Origin: Moniliella sp. 'wahieum'
Lineage: Eukaryota; Basidiomycota; Moniliellomycetes; Moniliellales; Moniliellaceae
Assembly: GCA_003971905.1 (NCBI GenBank)
Contig: RSEE01000035.1
Location: 62,001 to 126,000 of the forward strand
Direction of reading: 5' to 3'
Length of the DNA: 64,000 bases
In this document: piece by piece, positions 1-13,302 of the stretch
How positions within the stretch are numbered: the first letter of the stretch is position 1
How the letters are laid out: each line of letters opens with the position of its first letter
Notes under the pieces: model-generated
The model's database searches: none
Told to the model about the DNA's origin: nothing
Seen by the model: the letters and a program-made list of their open reading frames with translations, nothing else
Made by a program: the position numbers and the translations under genes

Positions 1-1248
1 GGGTTCTTGGTGGACTCTTACCCCCGATGTGTTGGCCGAATGGCGCACAGGGAAGAAAGCGGTTGTCGTTCGGACCCAGCTAGGGCACATTGACGCGCCT
101 CGACGCCCTACAACGGCTACTACTCAGGCTGCCGCGTCGGGTGGGTCGGTAAAGCATGATCGCAAAGCGCCACGGACCGTACCTCCGCCGTCTTCTGCTG
201 CCAGTCGCGAGTCGAGTGTGCCAGGTTCCAGTCCCATGGGCAATGCCACTGTCCCCGCGCCGTTGCCACCGCTGGGCTTGGGCTTCTCGACGGGCTTACC
301 TGGGTCAAGTTTATGACGCCCATGGTCACTTCGCCGGCGATTCCCCCGCCAACGTCTTTACCCCTTTCTGGCCTTCCTTCACCCGAAGTTGCAACCACCC
401 CGTTAGGCCTGCAATTTGGCACACCTTCCTTCGATTCCGTGCCACCTGCACAACGACTGCCCGCATTTAACAGCCCGCTGCAGCCCGTGTCAGCAAGCTG
501 GGCAACCCCTTCGTCGGTGTCAGCGCCTTCCTTGGCCCATAGCCCGACTCAGCAATTGTAAGCACACCCTCCCTTCCCTTCGCTCGTTGCTCGTTGCTTG
601 TCGCGCAATCCTTCTTTCTGTTGTCTGTCGCCTGCTGTTGGAGTAACGGCTCTTCTCCTCTCCCCTCCCCCTATTGCCACCTAGATCACGCCCTGTGGGT
701 TAAAATATACATGATGCTGATCCCCACTTTTTTATCTTTGCTTTTTGCAGATCAGCGAATACGATAGGCGTTACAACGCCCGCTTTCGGTACCTTGCCTG
801 CCGCAAGTTTAGCCCCCGCCCCAGATGATGGTCCAACCAACCCCATCCGAGCTGAGATGGACATCATTTTTGGTTGGTCTGGTGGTGACGAACTCAAGAA
901 GGATGGGTGGAATGAACCAAGAGAGTCGACCGAGACAACACCCCCTTGGTGGCAGATAAAGCCATGGCCGGACCATTTCTGGCTGAACACGAGTCAATCC
1001 TAAGCCCCAGCCCTTCCGACTCGAGCGGTGCGAGCGTACAAACGTGGTTTGAGCGCACGAGCGATGAGGCACCAGAGATGGCGGGTCGCAGCCTTTCCTT
1101 TCTTGGTATCCCACCAGATGTGGTGTTCGCCTCCTTGAGGGAGGGGGCGAATGGTCCCGGTCCCAAGCCCTTGGTACCCGATTCGGACTCCCCCCTCCCA
1201 CGCCTCCTGACCAATCCGAGTCCGACGATCGGGACTGAACGCTGGTAA
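1..1248 (+). CDS. 3' part of an unidentified Pro/Ser-rich protein gene (partial)
   Basis: Not recognised. Frames here encode Pro/Ser/Thr-rich, low-complexity protein. A plausible intron at 558-750 has a GTAAGC donor and a pyrimidine-rich CTTTTTGCAG acceptor, and it joins the two sides in frame (..SPTQQL then SANTIGVTTPAFG..). The downstream exon reads through acidic and Trp-containing sequence (MDIIFGWSGGDELKK). A run of five C residues near 944 seems to carry a frame slip, after which the frame ends in ..PTIGTERW and a stop at 1248. A second slip seems to lie near 310. The compositional bias would suit the tail of a regulatory protein, but no domain is visible and the start is probably outside the window. 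The splice-compatible frames are the main reason to call this coding. Confidence 0.35.
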
Positions 1249-4200
1249 GCGTTGCTGCCAGTGCTTACATCCCTCCTCTGCTGTGAGACGCGATTCCCCC
1301 AACTGCCAGATGCACGCCTGCAGACATTCCGTCCTGTCCCCCCAAGTCTTCCTATTGGAGTAGCCTGGCAGCTGTCCCTCTTCCCCCGTCATCCTCGTCT
1401 TGGTTTCGAAATCGCTCTGTGCAGTTCTGTACGATTAGTCCTTGTTCTCGTCCTGGTTGTTGCCTTCCCCACCCCTTATTAGTAGCACTGCACTGGCTTC
1501 TTTGTCCTGTCGCGCTGTCTACGTTGGAAAAAACGTTCTATTTTCCTTGGCTCTCGATCCGCCTGACCCGGTATGATGGTCAGCACCTATCTTCTCTTCA
1601 CCTACCTTTATGAAAACCCCTTCTATGAAACGTCGTTCTCATCGCTGCCCATTGTTCTGTGTCGAAGCTGTGTGGCCACAGGATATATCGGCTTGCTAGC
1701 TTGGCGCTTCGTCAGCGACTTCTATATTTGAGTATCGACGGTAAACAATATGACTTGGTGGCAACCTGTTTGCTTAGTTGAGTGTTGTTTGGTACCTATC
1801 ACATCATCCACATCTCGACCCAATTCTGTGATATCCCATTGGACTCTTCTCAGGCCCTGGGGAATGGCCCCAACTCAGATCTCACGTGTAATATACCTTG
1901 GTGGCCTTTGTTTTGCCCTCCGCCCGCCTCACCGATTCGACCAGGGTGCGAGATACCGGCCAAGAAAAGACCAAAGGGGTAGCTCTTCTCCTTTGTCTGA
2001 ATAAGGGTCTATATTCCTTCGTCCTCTGTCCTAAGGGCTTTTGTTCTCCTCTGCAGCCCGGGTAAGGACTTGAACGTCTCATCTCCCTCTGCCTCTACCT
2101 CTACATTTCCCCCGCGCGCTGTAGTCATTATCGTACTGTGCTTGGCTTGGGCCCTCGGTCGAAAACCCATCTCTATAGTCACTAGTAGTCAGCATATATG
2201 TATTTGCTTCCCCACGTTGAGGTCCACAGGTAGCACCTGTTCCCATTAAAAGCGGTGTATACCACAACCGAGACCCCATGGTGGGCAGGTGGAGTCCATG
2301 AGGCCTCGGTGGGGCCTGAGCGACCGGGGAACACCGCCGAATTTAGCTCGGGATCGTTGCGTGTGACATGTGAGATGCGGGAAAACTTTGTGAGACCTGA
2401 GACGATGATGCCGATGATGCTGTGGAAGCTGAGCGGATTGTTGAGAATTAGGTCTGACTAGTGTTTACGGGGTTTTATTGAGTACTCTCATTGCATCAGT
2501 TCCAGCGTAGCGTACTACTAGTAGTAGTCATCAGTAGTACTTAATGGAACAGTGTGGGGTATCCAAAACGATGCTAAAAGTTTGTTGACGCACATGCCAT
2601 CTCGATGATCGATGATCGAGATCATCTGACATGGTAGTGACGAATTTCCACAACAGAGAGCGCCTTGGTCTAGCGAGGCAGTTGTCATGCATCGTGGGGG
2701 AAGTGGTGGAGGTCGTTTTTCCTTTTGTGCGCCCACTTTGCCTATGGGGATGATCGATGTGAAGCCAGAGCAAAATGTGTTGCTATGCGCCGATGTTTTT
2801 GCTGTGATACTATGATGCTTTCGTCTCTATTGTCTTTATTTTCGCTTTTAGCGCCTGCGGCTGCTACTATTTGTCCGCGCCCAAACAAGATTGCTACCAG
2901 CTTCTGACTACTACTGAGTAGTGGAGATTGGGGAGTATAACTGTTGCCATAAAGGGCAACCCAGGGAGAAAACGCCGGAGAAAATAGGCGGATATATTCA
3001 TTTATTGACCCTGTTGACAACAAAAACATGTCAAAATCCTCGAAGAGAGCCCCCGCCTGTGTATGTGTATAGGTCTTGCTCCGGGAAGAGGATCGTGACT
3101 CAAACTATGTCAACACGAGCGAAACAAAAAGAAAGGGAACCAGTTTTCAATAAGAAAGCCTATACGAGATCTGAGATCTGAGAGAGAATGCGTTGAACGC
3201 GTTGGGGGATCTCGTCGGGCCATAGAGGTCATAATAGGGTCAACGGACGTGTGTGACTCTGTCACATTAGCCCCACATGTAGTAGTAGTCACATGTCACA
3301 TGTCAAAGGCGAAGATGTATCGGAGCTATATGCCGAACACGAGCACCTTCGCATCAGTGGAATTCATGTAGGTGTACTGATCAGTTGCTCTTCATGTGCA
3401 TCGCTTTCCCCGCCATATACGCCGGTCGTCACAATGTTTATGGGGCGGGAGAGGCAGCGGTACTATAATACTCCCACTGTTGCGTATATTACTCTCTACT
3501 ATATAGCTACCTCTGCTTCTATATAGTTCCCCGTCTACGTATCATAGTATGCATGCATGCTATACTCAGAGTATCCTGCTGTGTTCCTCATATTCCCGCA
3601 ACTGCGATGAGGCGCCCGGAGATCGGGAAGGTGAGGGGGTTACCGGTTATGGTAAAAATATGTATACAGTGCCCTAATTAGTAGCTTTTCGCAGCGCTTC
3701 ATCGATCAAGAATGATTAATGAGCGCAGTGGCGATCAGAGTATAATGGGCAGTGGACGGAGTGGCGACACTGTTTAGGTCGCTCGCAAAACTCGGTATAT
3801 TAGGGCCAACTGAAATTAGTACAACAAAAAAAGGTCGAAGCGATGTGGGGTGCGTGTGCCTTCCCCGTTGTGTTAGACAGTCTGGTTTAGCTTTTGCCTC
3901 ATCCCCACATTGGACCATCTCGATGGATCATGGTGACTCTGTCCGCTTTTAATGACCGCGGGAAGGGGCATCGGTGCTTGGAAATCTACTACATAGTAGT
4001 CGGTGCCCCTCGCATCTTTTGCCCACAATCGAAATCTTAGAGCCCCTGCCCGCCTCTCATTCTATACATGGTCTTTTCTCACGGTTCTATCGGCCGCCTT
4101 GGTTAGGAGGAGTTATAAGGATGACGGTCAGGAAAATATTGGTCCCCACACCACTTCCCGCCAGCGGGAGGAGGTTGGTGGAAAACATTGTGAGGCGACA

Positions 4201-4320
4201 GAGAGCGTCGCAGGGTTCCTGCTGGCGAAACCGTGACGGGAACGAGTATCGAGACAAGAGACCGGCAAGGGAGAAAAAGAACGAAGGAAAACAGAGGAAA
4301 ACGGCTTTGCAAGGGACAGC
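1249..4320. other. Long intergenic stretch without a convincing gene
   Basis: Open frames are short, overlapping and without domain-like sequence. The DNA is less GC-rich than the flanking genes and rich in TAGTAG/CTACTA words. It includes an 8-bp inverted repeat (2512-2519 with 2533-2540) and a CTACTACATAGTAG palindrome near 3990. GATCTGAGATCTGA words near 3168-3183 recur in other intergenic regions of the window. I see no RNA gene here. Confidence 0.5.
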
Positions 4321-7300
4321 TCACTGGGCCACTCCATGAACCGAGACGTGGCCAGCACGAGGCAGCACGGAGACAGGGACCGGGCCAAGTGATTGGCTCA
4401 TGTTGGAGTTACCTTGAGGGGCGGAGGGACTGGCCTCGCTGCCAGGTCCGGCCATGGATGGTTGGGTCCATTCCGATGCTAAGGACGAACGGAGCTCGAT
4501 ACCTTCCCGAGCGAAAGGCCGAGACGGCGGGAGCAAGTCCCGATTCGCCTCTTGCTCAAGACTTGGCGCAGCAGACGACGTGGAGGGATGATAGCCATGC
4601 AGGCTCCTGCTAGCGAAAGGATCGCTGGCCCCATGCGTAGCGTCTGAGCCACCGAATGAGCTAGTGCGAGCGTAACCGTGCGAACGCGCCTGGCCTCGAC
4701 CATCCTCCACGTCAGATGCGTCGTTGTTGGAAGGGTACTGGATGGCCCGGGCGTAAGCACGCAAGGAAGAGGAGGCGTCCAAGCTTTGCCTCAGCTCGGT
4801 GGGTGGACTGGTGGCTCCGGTGCCTCTGAGCCCAAGTCCATTCGGTGGACCAGGGGTCAAGTCCATGAACGTCGCCCGTGTCGCAGAGTGAGACGAAGCA
4901 AGGCCAAGGAGGTCGTCCTGATCATCGGATCCAGTTCCCACCGCTCTCGCAGCCCAAACGACCGCACTGTCGGTGCACGACCACCGGCGTCGCAGGTATC
5001 CCAGCGTCCGCATCTCGGGTCGAGAACGAACGAATCGTGCCTGCTCTATGTGGCCGCTCGACACTGGACCGAGATGCCGCCCCAACAGCCACAGAGCTAA
5101 GACGGTGAGTCCTCCCTGCTTTGGACCCGTTCTTTCGTGTTTTCCAGCACCAGCCCAGCACACCCCCTCCGACCAAGAGAACGACACCCAGAGCGGTGCC
5201 GACGCCAATTAAAGCGTCGCGCACGCTATGGGAACCCGACGTACCTGGGCGGGCGTGCAACTGGGAGGATGATGAAGAGTAGGTGCCAGCAGATGACAAA
5301 ACGTTGTATCCTGGGTCAATGTAGGACGCCAACTGCTTAGCCACCGTCGAGGACTGCTTGGTAAACAACTGGGAGGAAGTGTTACGGAGAGCAGACTGAA
5401 GCGTCGCCACCTGATCCGTGGGAATGTAGGCAATAAACAGCGTCGAAGCGTTCCAATTGTCAGAGGAAGCCGCTTTGGCCGTCGTCGCCTTGGCATCGTT
5501 GTAGGCTTCCAGAGCAGCCGCCGTCACGTTGGTAACCGGAATGGATAAGGCCTAATGAGTGTATAAGTCAGTTTCCTGGTCGAGAAGGGAAGTATGACAT
5601 GCAAACGTACCTTGGCCAACACTTGCGGCATGAACTGGAATAATTGAGCAGGAAGCTCTCCTGCGTTGGGACCGGCCACGTCAGACCAAGCGAGCCGATC
5701 GACAAAGTGGATTGCAACGCTGGTTGTTCCTGGCGGCTGAGTTGGCGATGCCATGGGTTCGATCGCCATAGGAAGGGAGGGTGCATGAGATGGTGATGGC
5801 GATGGCGATGGCGATGACGACGGAGCGGCAGAGCGGCTGGATGACTGGACGCTTGTGTCACTGCCAGAAGAAGACCCGCGGCTGCTCGATCCATATACGG
5901 AAACGCTGCTCTGGGAGGAGGAGCTTGGTGCGGGAGTGGAGGCACTTTGAGGCGTAGACGACGGAGTCGCGGAGTAGCTTGAGGAAGATGGAGACGGCGG
6001 GACCAAGAGCGACGAGGTGGGGGCATAGCTGTACGGCTCGTATGGGCTGCTGCTGCTGCTGCTCCTGGTGCTGCTGCTCCTGGTGCTGCTCGTAGTGCTA
6101 GTATGGCGCCAGCTGCTAGTGGAAGACGACGAGGAAGCACTGGACGAAGACCAACTCTTGCTTTCACTGGTAGGGTAGGACAAGACACTCGATCGTGAGG
6201 TGTAGGTAGCGGAACTGCTCGAGTCCATGCCCGAACGGGAGCTGCTCGTGAGCACACTTGAATGAGAGCTAGATGAGGACGCCGAAGAACCAGGCTTGGA
6301 ACGCGACAGGGACCCGTTGGAGCTGAAACTAGCTGTACCTGTCCCAAAGAAGCTAGAGGAACCAAAAGAGGAGGGGAAACTGGATGAACGGACAGGGGAA
6401 GAATGAGAAATCGAGCTCGGGGAACCGGACGCCGAGGTCGAACTGTGGTCAGAGTCCGTCGAGGAAGAAATCCCCACCGAGTGGGAATGGGTGGGGCTGG
6501 AACTTGACCGCATCGTTCCACTAGAAGATGATACATCCGAGCTTAAATGGCGACCTGTGCTTGAGTGCACTCCAGAGCTGGAGGGTTTACCAGAGCTTGA
6601 GATGATGGAAGAGGACGTGGGCCACGGCCACCACCAGCGGAAGAAGAAGAGGAAGAGCTCCTGCTCGATTCAGTTCCTGACGAGCTCAACGACGTACTCT
6701 GTGACCGTGACACGGAGGATGAGAGTACCGAAGTGGGCTTGTTGGTAAATGAGAGCGAGGAAGGCCGCTTGCTCTGTGAGTGCGAACCACTAGAGGCGGA
6801 AGCGTGGCTCACCGATGAGGAAGATGCACTACCGCCTGATTTTCCCCAACTGGAGCTTGCTTCAGTTGCCGACGTGGACGAGCCCAGAGAGGCCGAGTGG
6901 CTGTGAGACCTGAACTGGCTGGTCGATGAGATACTGGAGGACATTAGAGAGGGCAGGCTCGAGCTGCCGCTGTGCATCGATCCCGACTTTGAACTCAGTC
7001 CAGCACTACTTGAACCGTACGTGGATGCGCTCGGGCGGTAAGACGGACGGTGCGACCTCCAACCCGTCGACGACGATTTGAAAGAAACGGAACTGAGCCA
7101 CCAAGGGAATGAGGAGCTACGTTGGCTTCCGGATCCCGTTCCAAATATGACCGACGAGCTTGACACATGGGAGGAGGGGTAAGAGCGGGAGGGAGAGATC
7201 GATGGGGACACAGCCGTAGACAAGTTCGAATGGGATGTTGGCACACTTGCAACTGAGGAGGACTTTGTAGGGGTGGCGGTGGATATGGTGTCGGATGAGC

Positions 7301-9453
7301 TCAAACTCGACACGCTGATGGTGGGGAAACCTTGATTCGTCGAAGAACGCGACCACGGCATATGTGTGTTCGACTTAATGCTCCCGCTGCTTTGTACACT
7401 GTTCGAACCGGACGAAGAGCTAACCCCACTGCTCTTCCCTGATGTGGGTGAATTAGAAGAGGAGCGATGGTATGGTTGCGAGCTCACGGGGCTAGACCAA
7501 ATAGGCGATGTCTCCGTGTTCGATTGGCTTCCGACTCCCGACAACGAAGTGAGCATCGACCTCGAGGCGGAAGAGGACTGCGACGATCGCGATGGCCGCC
7601 ATGATCCTGGGTGCCGTGAACGAGTACGGCTGTGGTGCCATGAGAATGATCTTACAGAGGAGGGATGGAATGAGCTTGCAGAGAAGGATCCATATCCTGA
7701 GCTTGAGCGATATCCTCCACTGGGCGTAGACCTGGTACTGGATGACACTGAGGCGTCGCTTGAAGGGCCACCGCGAGAATTTGAAGACGTGAATGAGGTT
7801 CTTGATGTAGACGAAGCATCTGTACTGAGGCTTTCACTTGAACCGCTGCTGCCGCTGTACACAGACTGAGCACCTGAGGACAGAGAGATCGAGTTGGACG
7901 AATGCTTGGACGAATGCTGCCAGGACAAACTCGAAGAGCGAGTAGAATCCGAACGTTGACTTGATCCACTCCCTGATGGATAGGTTGAGGAGGACGCAGG
8001 GTGATGGAAGCTTGTCCAGCTACCACTCGTTGAACCGGCAGATGACAACTGGTGTGACGAAGACGAGTAGGAGTGAGTTGCGGATGAGCTGGGTTGGTGG
8101 AACGAGTTTTGTGCCAGACTGGAGCTGTAGGATTCGGAGGCTTTCCCGCTCGAAGAAGGCAAGGCAGAACGAGACGAAGAGCCAGCACCCGATCCTGACC
8201 CCGTACTGCTCTCCGAAGGACGCCAGCTCGAGGAAATGTGCGAGGGGGATGAGCGGGAGCTGGACCGGGACCGACTGGACGGAAATTCAGACGAGCTAGA
8301 CCCTCCATATCCAGATCCCTCACTTGAAGACCCCCAGCTCAACGAAGAGGATGGGTGGCGATGAGAGCTGGACCACGGCTGCGACGAAGATTTCCAGCTA
8401 GCACTCGAAGCCGAAGGGGAGCGATATGACGAACTAGACCATTTCGAGGAGCTCAACCAGCTGCTTTGACCTGACTTCATACTCGAATCAGAACCTGAGC
8501 CGGAGCCATCCGTCCCGGTGGGTAGCCAGCTGGAGGTAACAGAGGAAGAAGGGTGGTGATATGAAGAGCTGGTGTGCCTGCTGGTACCAGAAGCCGAGGC
8601 TCCGCCATCCGTACTCGAGGATTGCCAGCTAGAGGTAGGAGAAGAAGGGCGGTAATGCGAAGAACTGGACCAGCTCCCGTGCCCTGAACTCGAAGTCAAA
8701 CCGTCGGTGCTCGAATGCGGCCAGCTAGAAGCCGGAGGGGACGAAGAGTGATAATGGGAAGACCTGGACCAGCTGTTTTGTCCCGATTCCGTGCCTGATC
8801 CTGATTCAGAACCAGATCCAGAACCCGAACCCGAGCCTGACCCATGCATACTCGAAGGATGCCAAGCGGAAGACGAAAAAGAAGAAGAGGGATGGTAGCG
8901 AGAAGAACTAGACCAATCGCTCCTTCCCGATCCCGACCCCGATCCCGAACTGGATCCGTCCGCGCTGGATGAGGTCGGGCTGGATGAAAAGGAGGAGGAA
9001 CGGTATTGTGAAGAACTGGACCAACTGTTCCCGGAACCGGATCCGGAGCCATCGGTGCTCGAGGGTTTCCAGGTCGAGACAGAAGACGAAGAAGGGTGGG
9101 GATGAGACGAGCTGGACCAGAGGGAGGATGAGTGAGACCGGCTGCTCTGTCCGTCCCCGTAAGATGATGCAGGGTGGAGGGTGGATTGCGAAGACCGAGA
9201 TGCCCCTGAGAAGAACTGGACTGCGAGTCGTCCTGGCCATTGTCATCGCTGTCACTCGACCCATCAGCGTCGAGGTCGGCATCGTGGGTGCGGTGCCAGG
9301 CGTTGACGAGGTTCGGGGTAACAGTGACAGACTGCTCGTAGCGGGAGGCAAGGTGGGCGTGGCGATGGAGGTGCGCATGGTGTGGCTCGGTTGCAGGACC
9401 AGCTGCAGCTGCGGCAGCCACAGCACCCAGGAGGAGAAAAGGGTGCAGCGCAT
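4321..9453 (-). CDS. MSB2: MSB2-like transmembrane signalling mucin
   Basis: Probable cell-surface mucin sensor upstream of a MAP kinase cascade, as in the fungal Msb2/Hkr1 family. The chosen start (MRCTLF..) opens into a Leu/Ala hydrophobic signal peptide, then about 1,200 residues that are extremely Ser-rich with spaced Trp and Tyr. Next comes a membrane-proximal domain with LFIAYIPTDQV and VAKQLASYIDPGYNVLSS, resembling the conserved Msb2/Hkr1 ectodomain. One membrane helix follows (about 5140-5205, GVGTALGVVLLVGGGVLGW), then a Lys/Arg stop-transfer and a cytoplasmic tail of about 230 residues. An intron is clear at 5552-5610 (GTACGT..CATTAG) and joins VLAK to ALSIPVTNV. Frame breaks near 9435 (T run), 9205 (G run), 6620 and 4980 have no splice sites and look like indels. 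The tail end is the least certain part. The MSB2 name is an inference from architecture plus the conserved domain. Confidence 0.75.
8440..9210 (-). repeat. Imperfect Ser/Trp tandem repeats in the mucin ectodomain
   Basis: Coding repeats of about 30-45 residues with recurring cores such as SWSSSSHYRPSSP, TSSWQSSSTDG and GSGSGS. At least five units are visible. Trp and aromatic residues sit at regular spacing in the serine background. These are repeats inside the MSB2-like gene, not a separate element. Confidence 0.65.
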
Positions 9454-9953
9454 GGCGGGGACGGGGGGGGAAGAGCAGGGCGCCAGGCCCGTGGCAAGAG
9501 GAGTGGCGGAGAGAAGGTTGGGAGGGGGAGGGAGGAGGCGTCGCCGTCAAGACGAGTGGCTGCGCCAGCGCAGGGAAGCCTCGGGGACGATGGTGGTGGG
9601 GGTGGGCAGGCCAAAGACAGACGACGGGCAGGAATGATCAACCATCACGCGTCAACGGAGCATGATGCCTGACGGCGGCGCAGCAGCCAGCCTCGACGGC
9701 ACACTGCCCCTGGGCGCCGCTGCCCCTCCACGTTGGATCAGCGATCACCGGGATCACCTGTAGTGCGCGGAGGAGGGCAGTGTGCGGGGTTGGCCCGATC
9801 GCAGCCAGCGTGGGGGCAGTCTCGTGTGGCTGCTGCGTGCCTGGTGCTGTCGGTTAAAACGTTAAATGCTCGGCTCAATCTTTCACGGCGTCCCTCAGGC
9901 TTCTGCAGTCCCCACCTCCATCTCCCCCATGGTGGCCACCGTCCTCGCTCGCC

Positions 9954-12534
9954 ATGCGGGTGCTGTGCGTCCGCGTCCGCCTCGCGCTGCCTTCCGCCGC
10001 TCTCCGCCTCAGGCCCCGCTCCTTCGTCACTCTCAGCCCCGAGGTTGCCGACGCCGTAGCCCGCGGCCAGCCTATCGTCGCGCTCGAGTCGACCATCATC
10101 TCCCACGGTCTGCCCTACCCGCGCAACCTCGAGGCCGCGAACCAAGTCGAGAACATGGTGCGCACCGCCGGCGCCGTGCCTGCCACCACGGCTCTGATCG
10201 ACGGCAAGGCCCTCGTCGGACTCACCCCCGCCCAACTCGCCCGTCTCGCCGAGCCGCCTGCCGAGGGCACCCCAGCGCCCGTCAAGACGTCGCGACGAGA
10301 CATTGCACGTGTGCTGGCTGCTGGGCCTGGTGCGGTGGGCGGCACAACGGTGAGCGGCACCATGGTTCTCTCTCATGCGGCCGGCATCCCCATCTTTGCC
10401 ACTGGTGGCATTGGCGGTGTGCACCGTGGCGGCCACAACTCCTCGACGTTTCAGCCGACCTGGCAGAGCTGGGTCGGACGCCTGTGGCAGTGTTTTGTTC
10501 GGGCGCCAAGTCAATTCTTGACATTCCTCGTACACTCGAGTACCTTGAAACTCAAGGGGTGAGTGTAGCTGCCTTTCGCCAGGCGCGCCAGGCTGCCAGC
10601 CGCGCCGAGTACGAATTGCCTTCGGCGACCCCGGGCTCCTGGGCCACCGCCTTGAACACCATCACCGCCTTTCCTTCGTTCTATACCGCCGCGTCGACAC
10701 GGCAGGTGCCCCTGATTGCCGGAACACAGCACGCAGCTGCGTGGATTGCTGCTTCTCATCGGGCCCACCTGGCTGGCGGGCTGGTGTTTGGGGTTCCGAT
10801 CCCGATCGAGCACGAGATGGGTGAGGAGATCACAGCAGTGGTGGAGCAGGCAGTGCGGGAATCGGAGGAGCAAGGAATTGCTTCCTCGGGTAAGGATGCC
10901 ACACCTTGGCTCTTGAAGCGGGTCAAGGAATTGTGCCCTGCCTCGGTCGATTCGAATGTGGCGCTGGTTACCAACAATGCCAAGCTCGCCGCCTGGACTG
11001 CCGTTGATCTCGCCCGCCTCAACAGCCGGCCGGCCGAGGAAAAGGTGTATGCCTCAGTGCAGCCGGGCCAGGAGGTGAGTGACTGATTCTGGTGGATGCG
11101 TAGATCCTATACGCGGTGGGGCTGATGCGAAATGCACCTTTTTTCTTCCCCTCGTCTTGCTGAATCGGACAGCGTGCGCCATCGGGCGTTTCTAGTCAGT
11201 CTCTTCCTGCACCCTGGATCAACGTGATTGGTGGTGCGGTGCTGGACATTACAACCCAACTTCTTGTTGACGCTGCCCACGCTCGCCATACCACTGGCCC
11301 AGGTACAGTGCGCGCGTCGTTGGGTGGCGTGGGTCGAAACATGGCGGAAGCGGCGCAACGTATGCTTGATACTCTCTCCCTGGCGCCACATGCACCCACC
11401 CATCTTCTTCCTGGCCCAGGTTCAGTTCGCTTTGTGGGACCAATCAATCAGAATGACCCGATCGCCATGTTTCTTCAGACACTGTGGGCCGCCGAAACGC
11501 CCGAGCTGCGGATGGATGGCTTGCTCCGCCTCACTGCCCACAGCGCTCAGGAAGGCACGCCCACCGCCTCGCTCGTCCTCGACGCCAACGGCGAGTTGGA
11601 ATGGGGCGCGATCCAGACCTCATTGGTGGAGCGGATGACGACGGAACAGATTGCCGCTGGCTTGGGAGCCGGTATCGATGACGCTGCCAATACGATTCCT
11701 GCGGCCATGGTGCTGGACAGTAATCTGCCCGTACCCACCCTTCGTGGTGCGCTCGAGAAGAACAGTGCGGAGGGCGGAATAGCGCTGGTGGAGCCTACAT
11801 CGGCGGTCAAGTCTGTGCGGGCAGTGGAAGCGTTGATGGCGGCGCAAGGAGAAGCGAGCAGAACGAAGGGCACGCGCCTTGTCACCCCTAACCTGCTCGA
11901 ATTGAAGAGGATGGTGACCCATGCGGAACAGCTTGCACCAGAGGCGTTCTTGTCCACTTTCCAAACCGTCAAAGGGGTACAAGCCGATCAAGCCTTGGCT
12001 GCGCTCCTCCCCCCTGCGCCCGAGGACAAGATGGGCACCTTACCGCAACTTTTGGCTTTCACCCATCTGGTTGGGCCCGTTGCCCTCACCCTCGGTCCAC
12101 AGGGTGTTCTGCTCGCGTTACCACCTAGTGTGCTGCCCCACCTGCCCCCCCGCACGGAAGATTGGAAGGAGGGCACGACGTGGCGCATGGCCAGCTTTGG
12201 CCCACAGGGCTTGCTCGAGTGGGAACTAATCCATGTCCCGCCTCCGCTCCAACTGGGTGCGGAGCGGGTGGTAAGTACGACCGGGGCAGGCGATACGTTA
12301 GCGGGTGCCTTGGTCGCCCTGCTGCAAGCGTGTCGCGCTTTGCATGCTCCGTCCCAGCCTGACGCACTCGCCTGGTCTCACCTCCGCTGCCCCCGTGCCG
12401 TCCTGGCCTTGGCCCAGGCAGCCGCGATCCAGACTCTGCTCTCGCCGCGTGCGGTGGGCGAGGTCCAGGCTCTGGCTAGCCTGCCCGAGCTGGGACCAAT
12501 TTGGCGCGCCTTCTTTGCGGCACCGAGTGCTTGA
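9954..12534 (+). CDS. Fused pseudouridine-5'-phosphate glycosidase and PfkB-family (pseudouridine) kinase
   Basis: Bifunctional enzyme for pseudouridine breakdown: the kinase half would make pseudouridine 5'-phosphate, and the PsuG half would cleave it to uracil and ribose 5-phosphate. The N-terminal half carries the PsuG signatures VALESTIISHGLPYP, ATGGIGGVHRGG, LDVSADLAELGRTPVAVFC, GAKSILDIPRTLEYLET and VPIPIEHEM. The C-terminal half (from about 11224) is a PfkB kinase with INVIGGAVLD, RASLGGVGRNMAEA and the catalytic loop TTGAGDTLAGAL. An intron at 11075-11172 (GTGAGT..GGACAG) joins the halves in phase. A one-base shift near 10443 falls in HNS-LDVSAD and is repaired by one more C in a CC run. 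The start gives a basic, Arg-rich leader that could target mitochondria. Such fusions are known in fungi. The kinase substrate is inferred from the fusion. Confidence 0.88.
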
Positions 12535-13302
12535 AGTTCAAGCTTGAGCTCGTCGGGCGACGCTGCCGCTTACTATTATACTCAAGCCATAGCTATGGCA
12601 AAATTCAAGCTGGGACAGGAGAACCGGCGCGTCCTCCCCTGCTCGTCATTCATCTGGTACTTGTACCTACTCTCAGCAGACCCATGCGTGGCCTTGGCCC
12701 TCAGGCCAGGATCCTCTGGTTCACTCCGTCCTCGTTTCCAAATCGGATGTAGCCCAAGGATGGCCGTGGTGGACATTGGGGAGCAAAGAACTCATCATAC
12801 AATACATCATTTCCATGAAATTTGTGTGGCTCGATCCAGCCAGTTGTCCAGCATGAGTTGGTAGCAGCCTTGGTGGCACAGTACGCCGCTCGTGGCGCCA
12901 TGCGCATGGAAGGCCACTGGAGTGCAACCGCGAAGAGGCCACTACTACTGGAGGTTGCCGCTCCCGCCTGTGTTGTTGGGGGAAGGAAGACCAAGACAAT
13001 CGGCTGCCGTGACGAGGACGGACACCAGAAGCGCGCATCCACCATCATGCTCGGCCGTCGTGGCAGCAACGGGAGCAACCCACACACCAGAGACGTTTGC
13101 GCTGGTTGAGCGTTGAGGCGCTGAGCCCACTCGCCCATCGCACCGTCACGCGCGTCACGCGTCACTCTTCACCGATGGGGTCACCCCACTCGCCACATGC
13201 AGTCACTGGGTCGAGATGGTCCAAGCCTGTCCCAGCTGCCCCAACACGCGCGCCGCTCCATCTGCCACACCACCACCTGCCAAACAGCTGCACTGCAACC
13301 CC
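12535..13302. other. Intergenic region upstream of ERG28
   Basis: No convincing gene is visible. The 3' flank of the glycosidase-kinase gene holds a TTGAAGTTCAAGCTTGAG motif (12531-12548), one of several AAGCTTGA copies in the window. An ACGCGCG..ACGCGT pair sits at 13148-13162, about 145 bp before the ERG28 start. Confidence 0.45.

Noticed and set aside
4321-9453. Pseudogene call for the mucin gene because of frame breaks
   Set aside because: The same kind of one-base slip affects essential genes throughout the window, and the protein on both sides of each break stays conserved and compositionally uniform.
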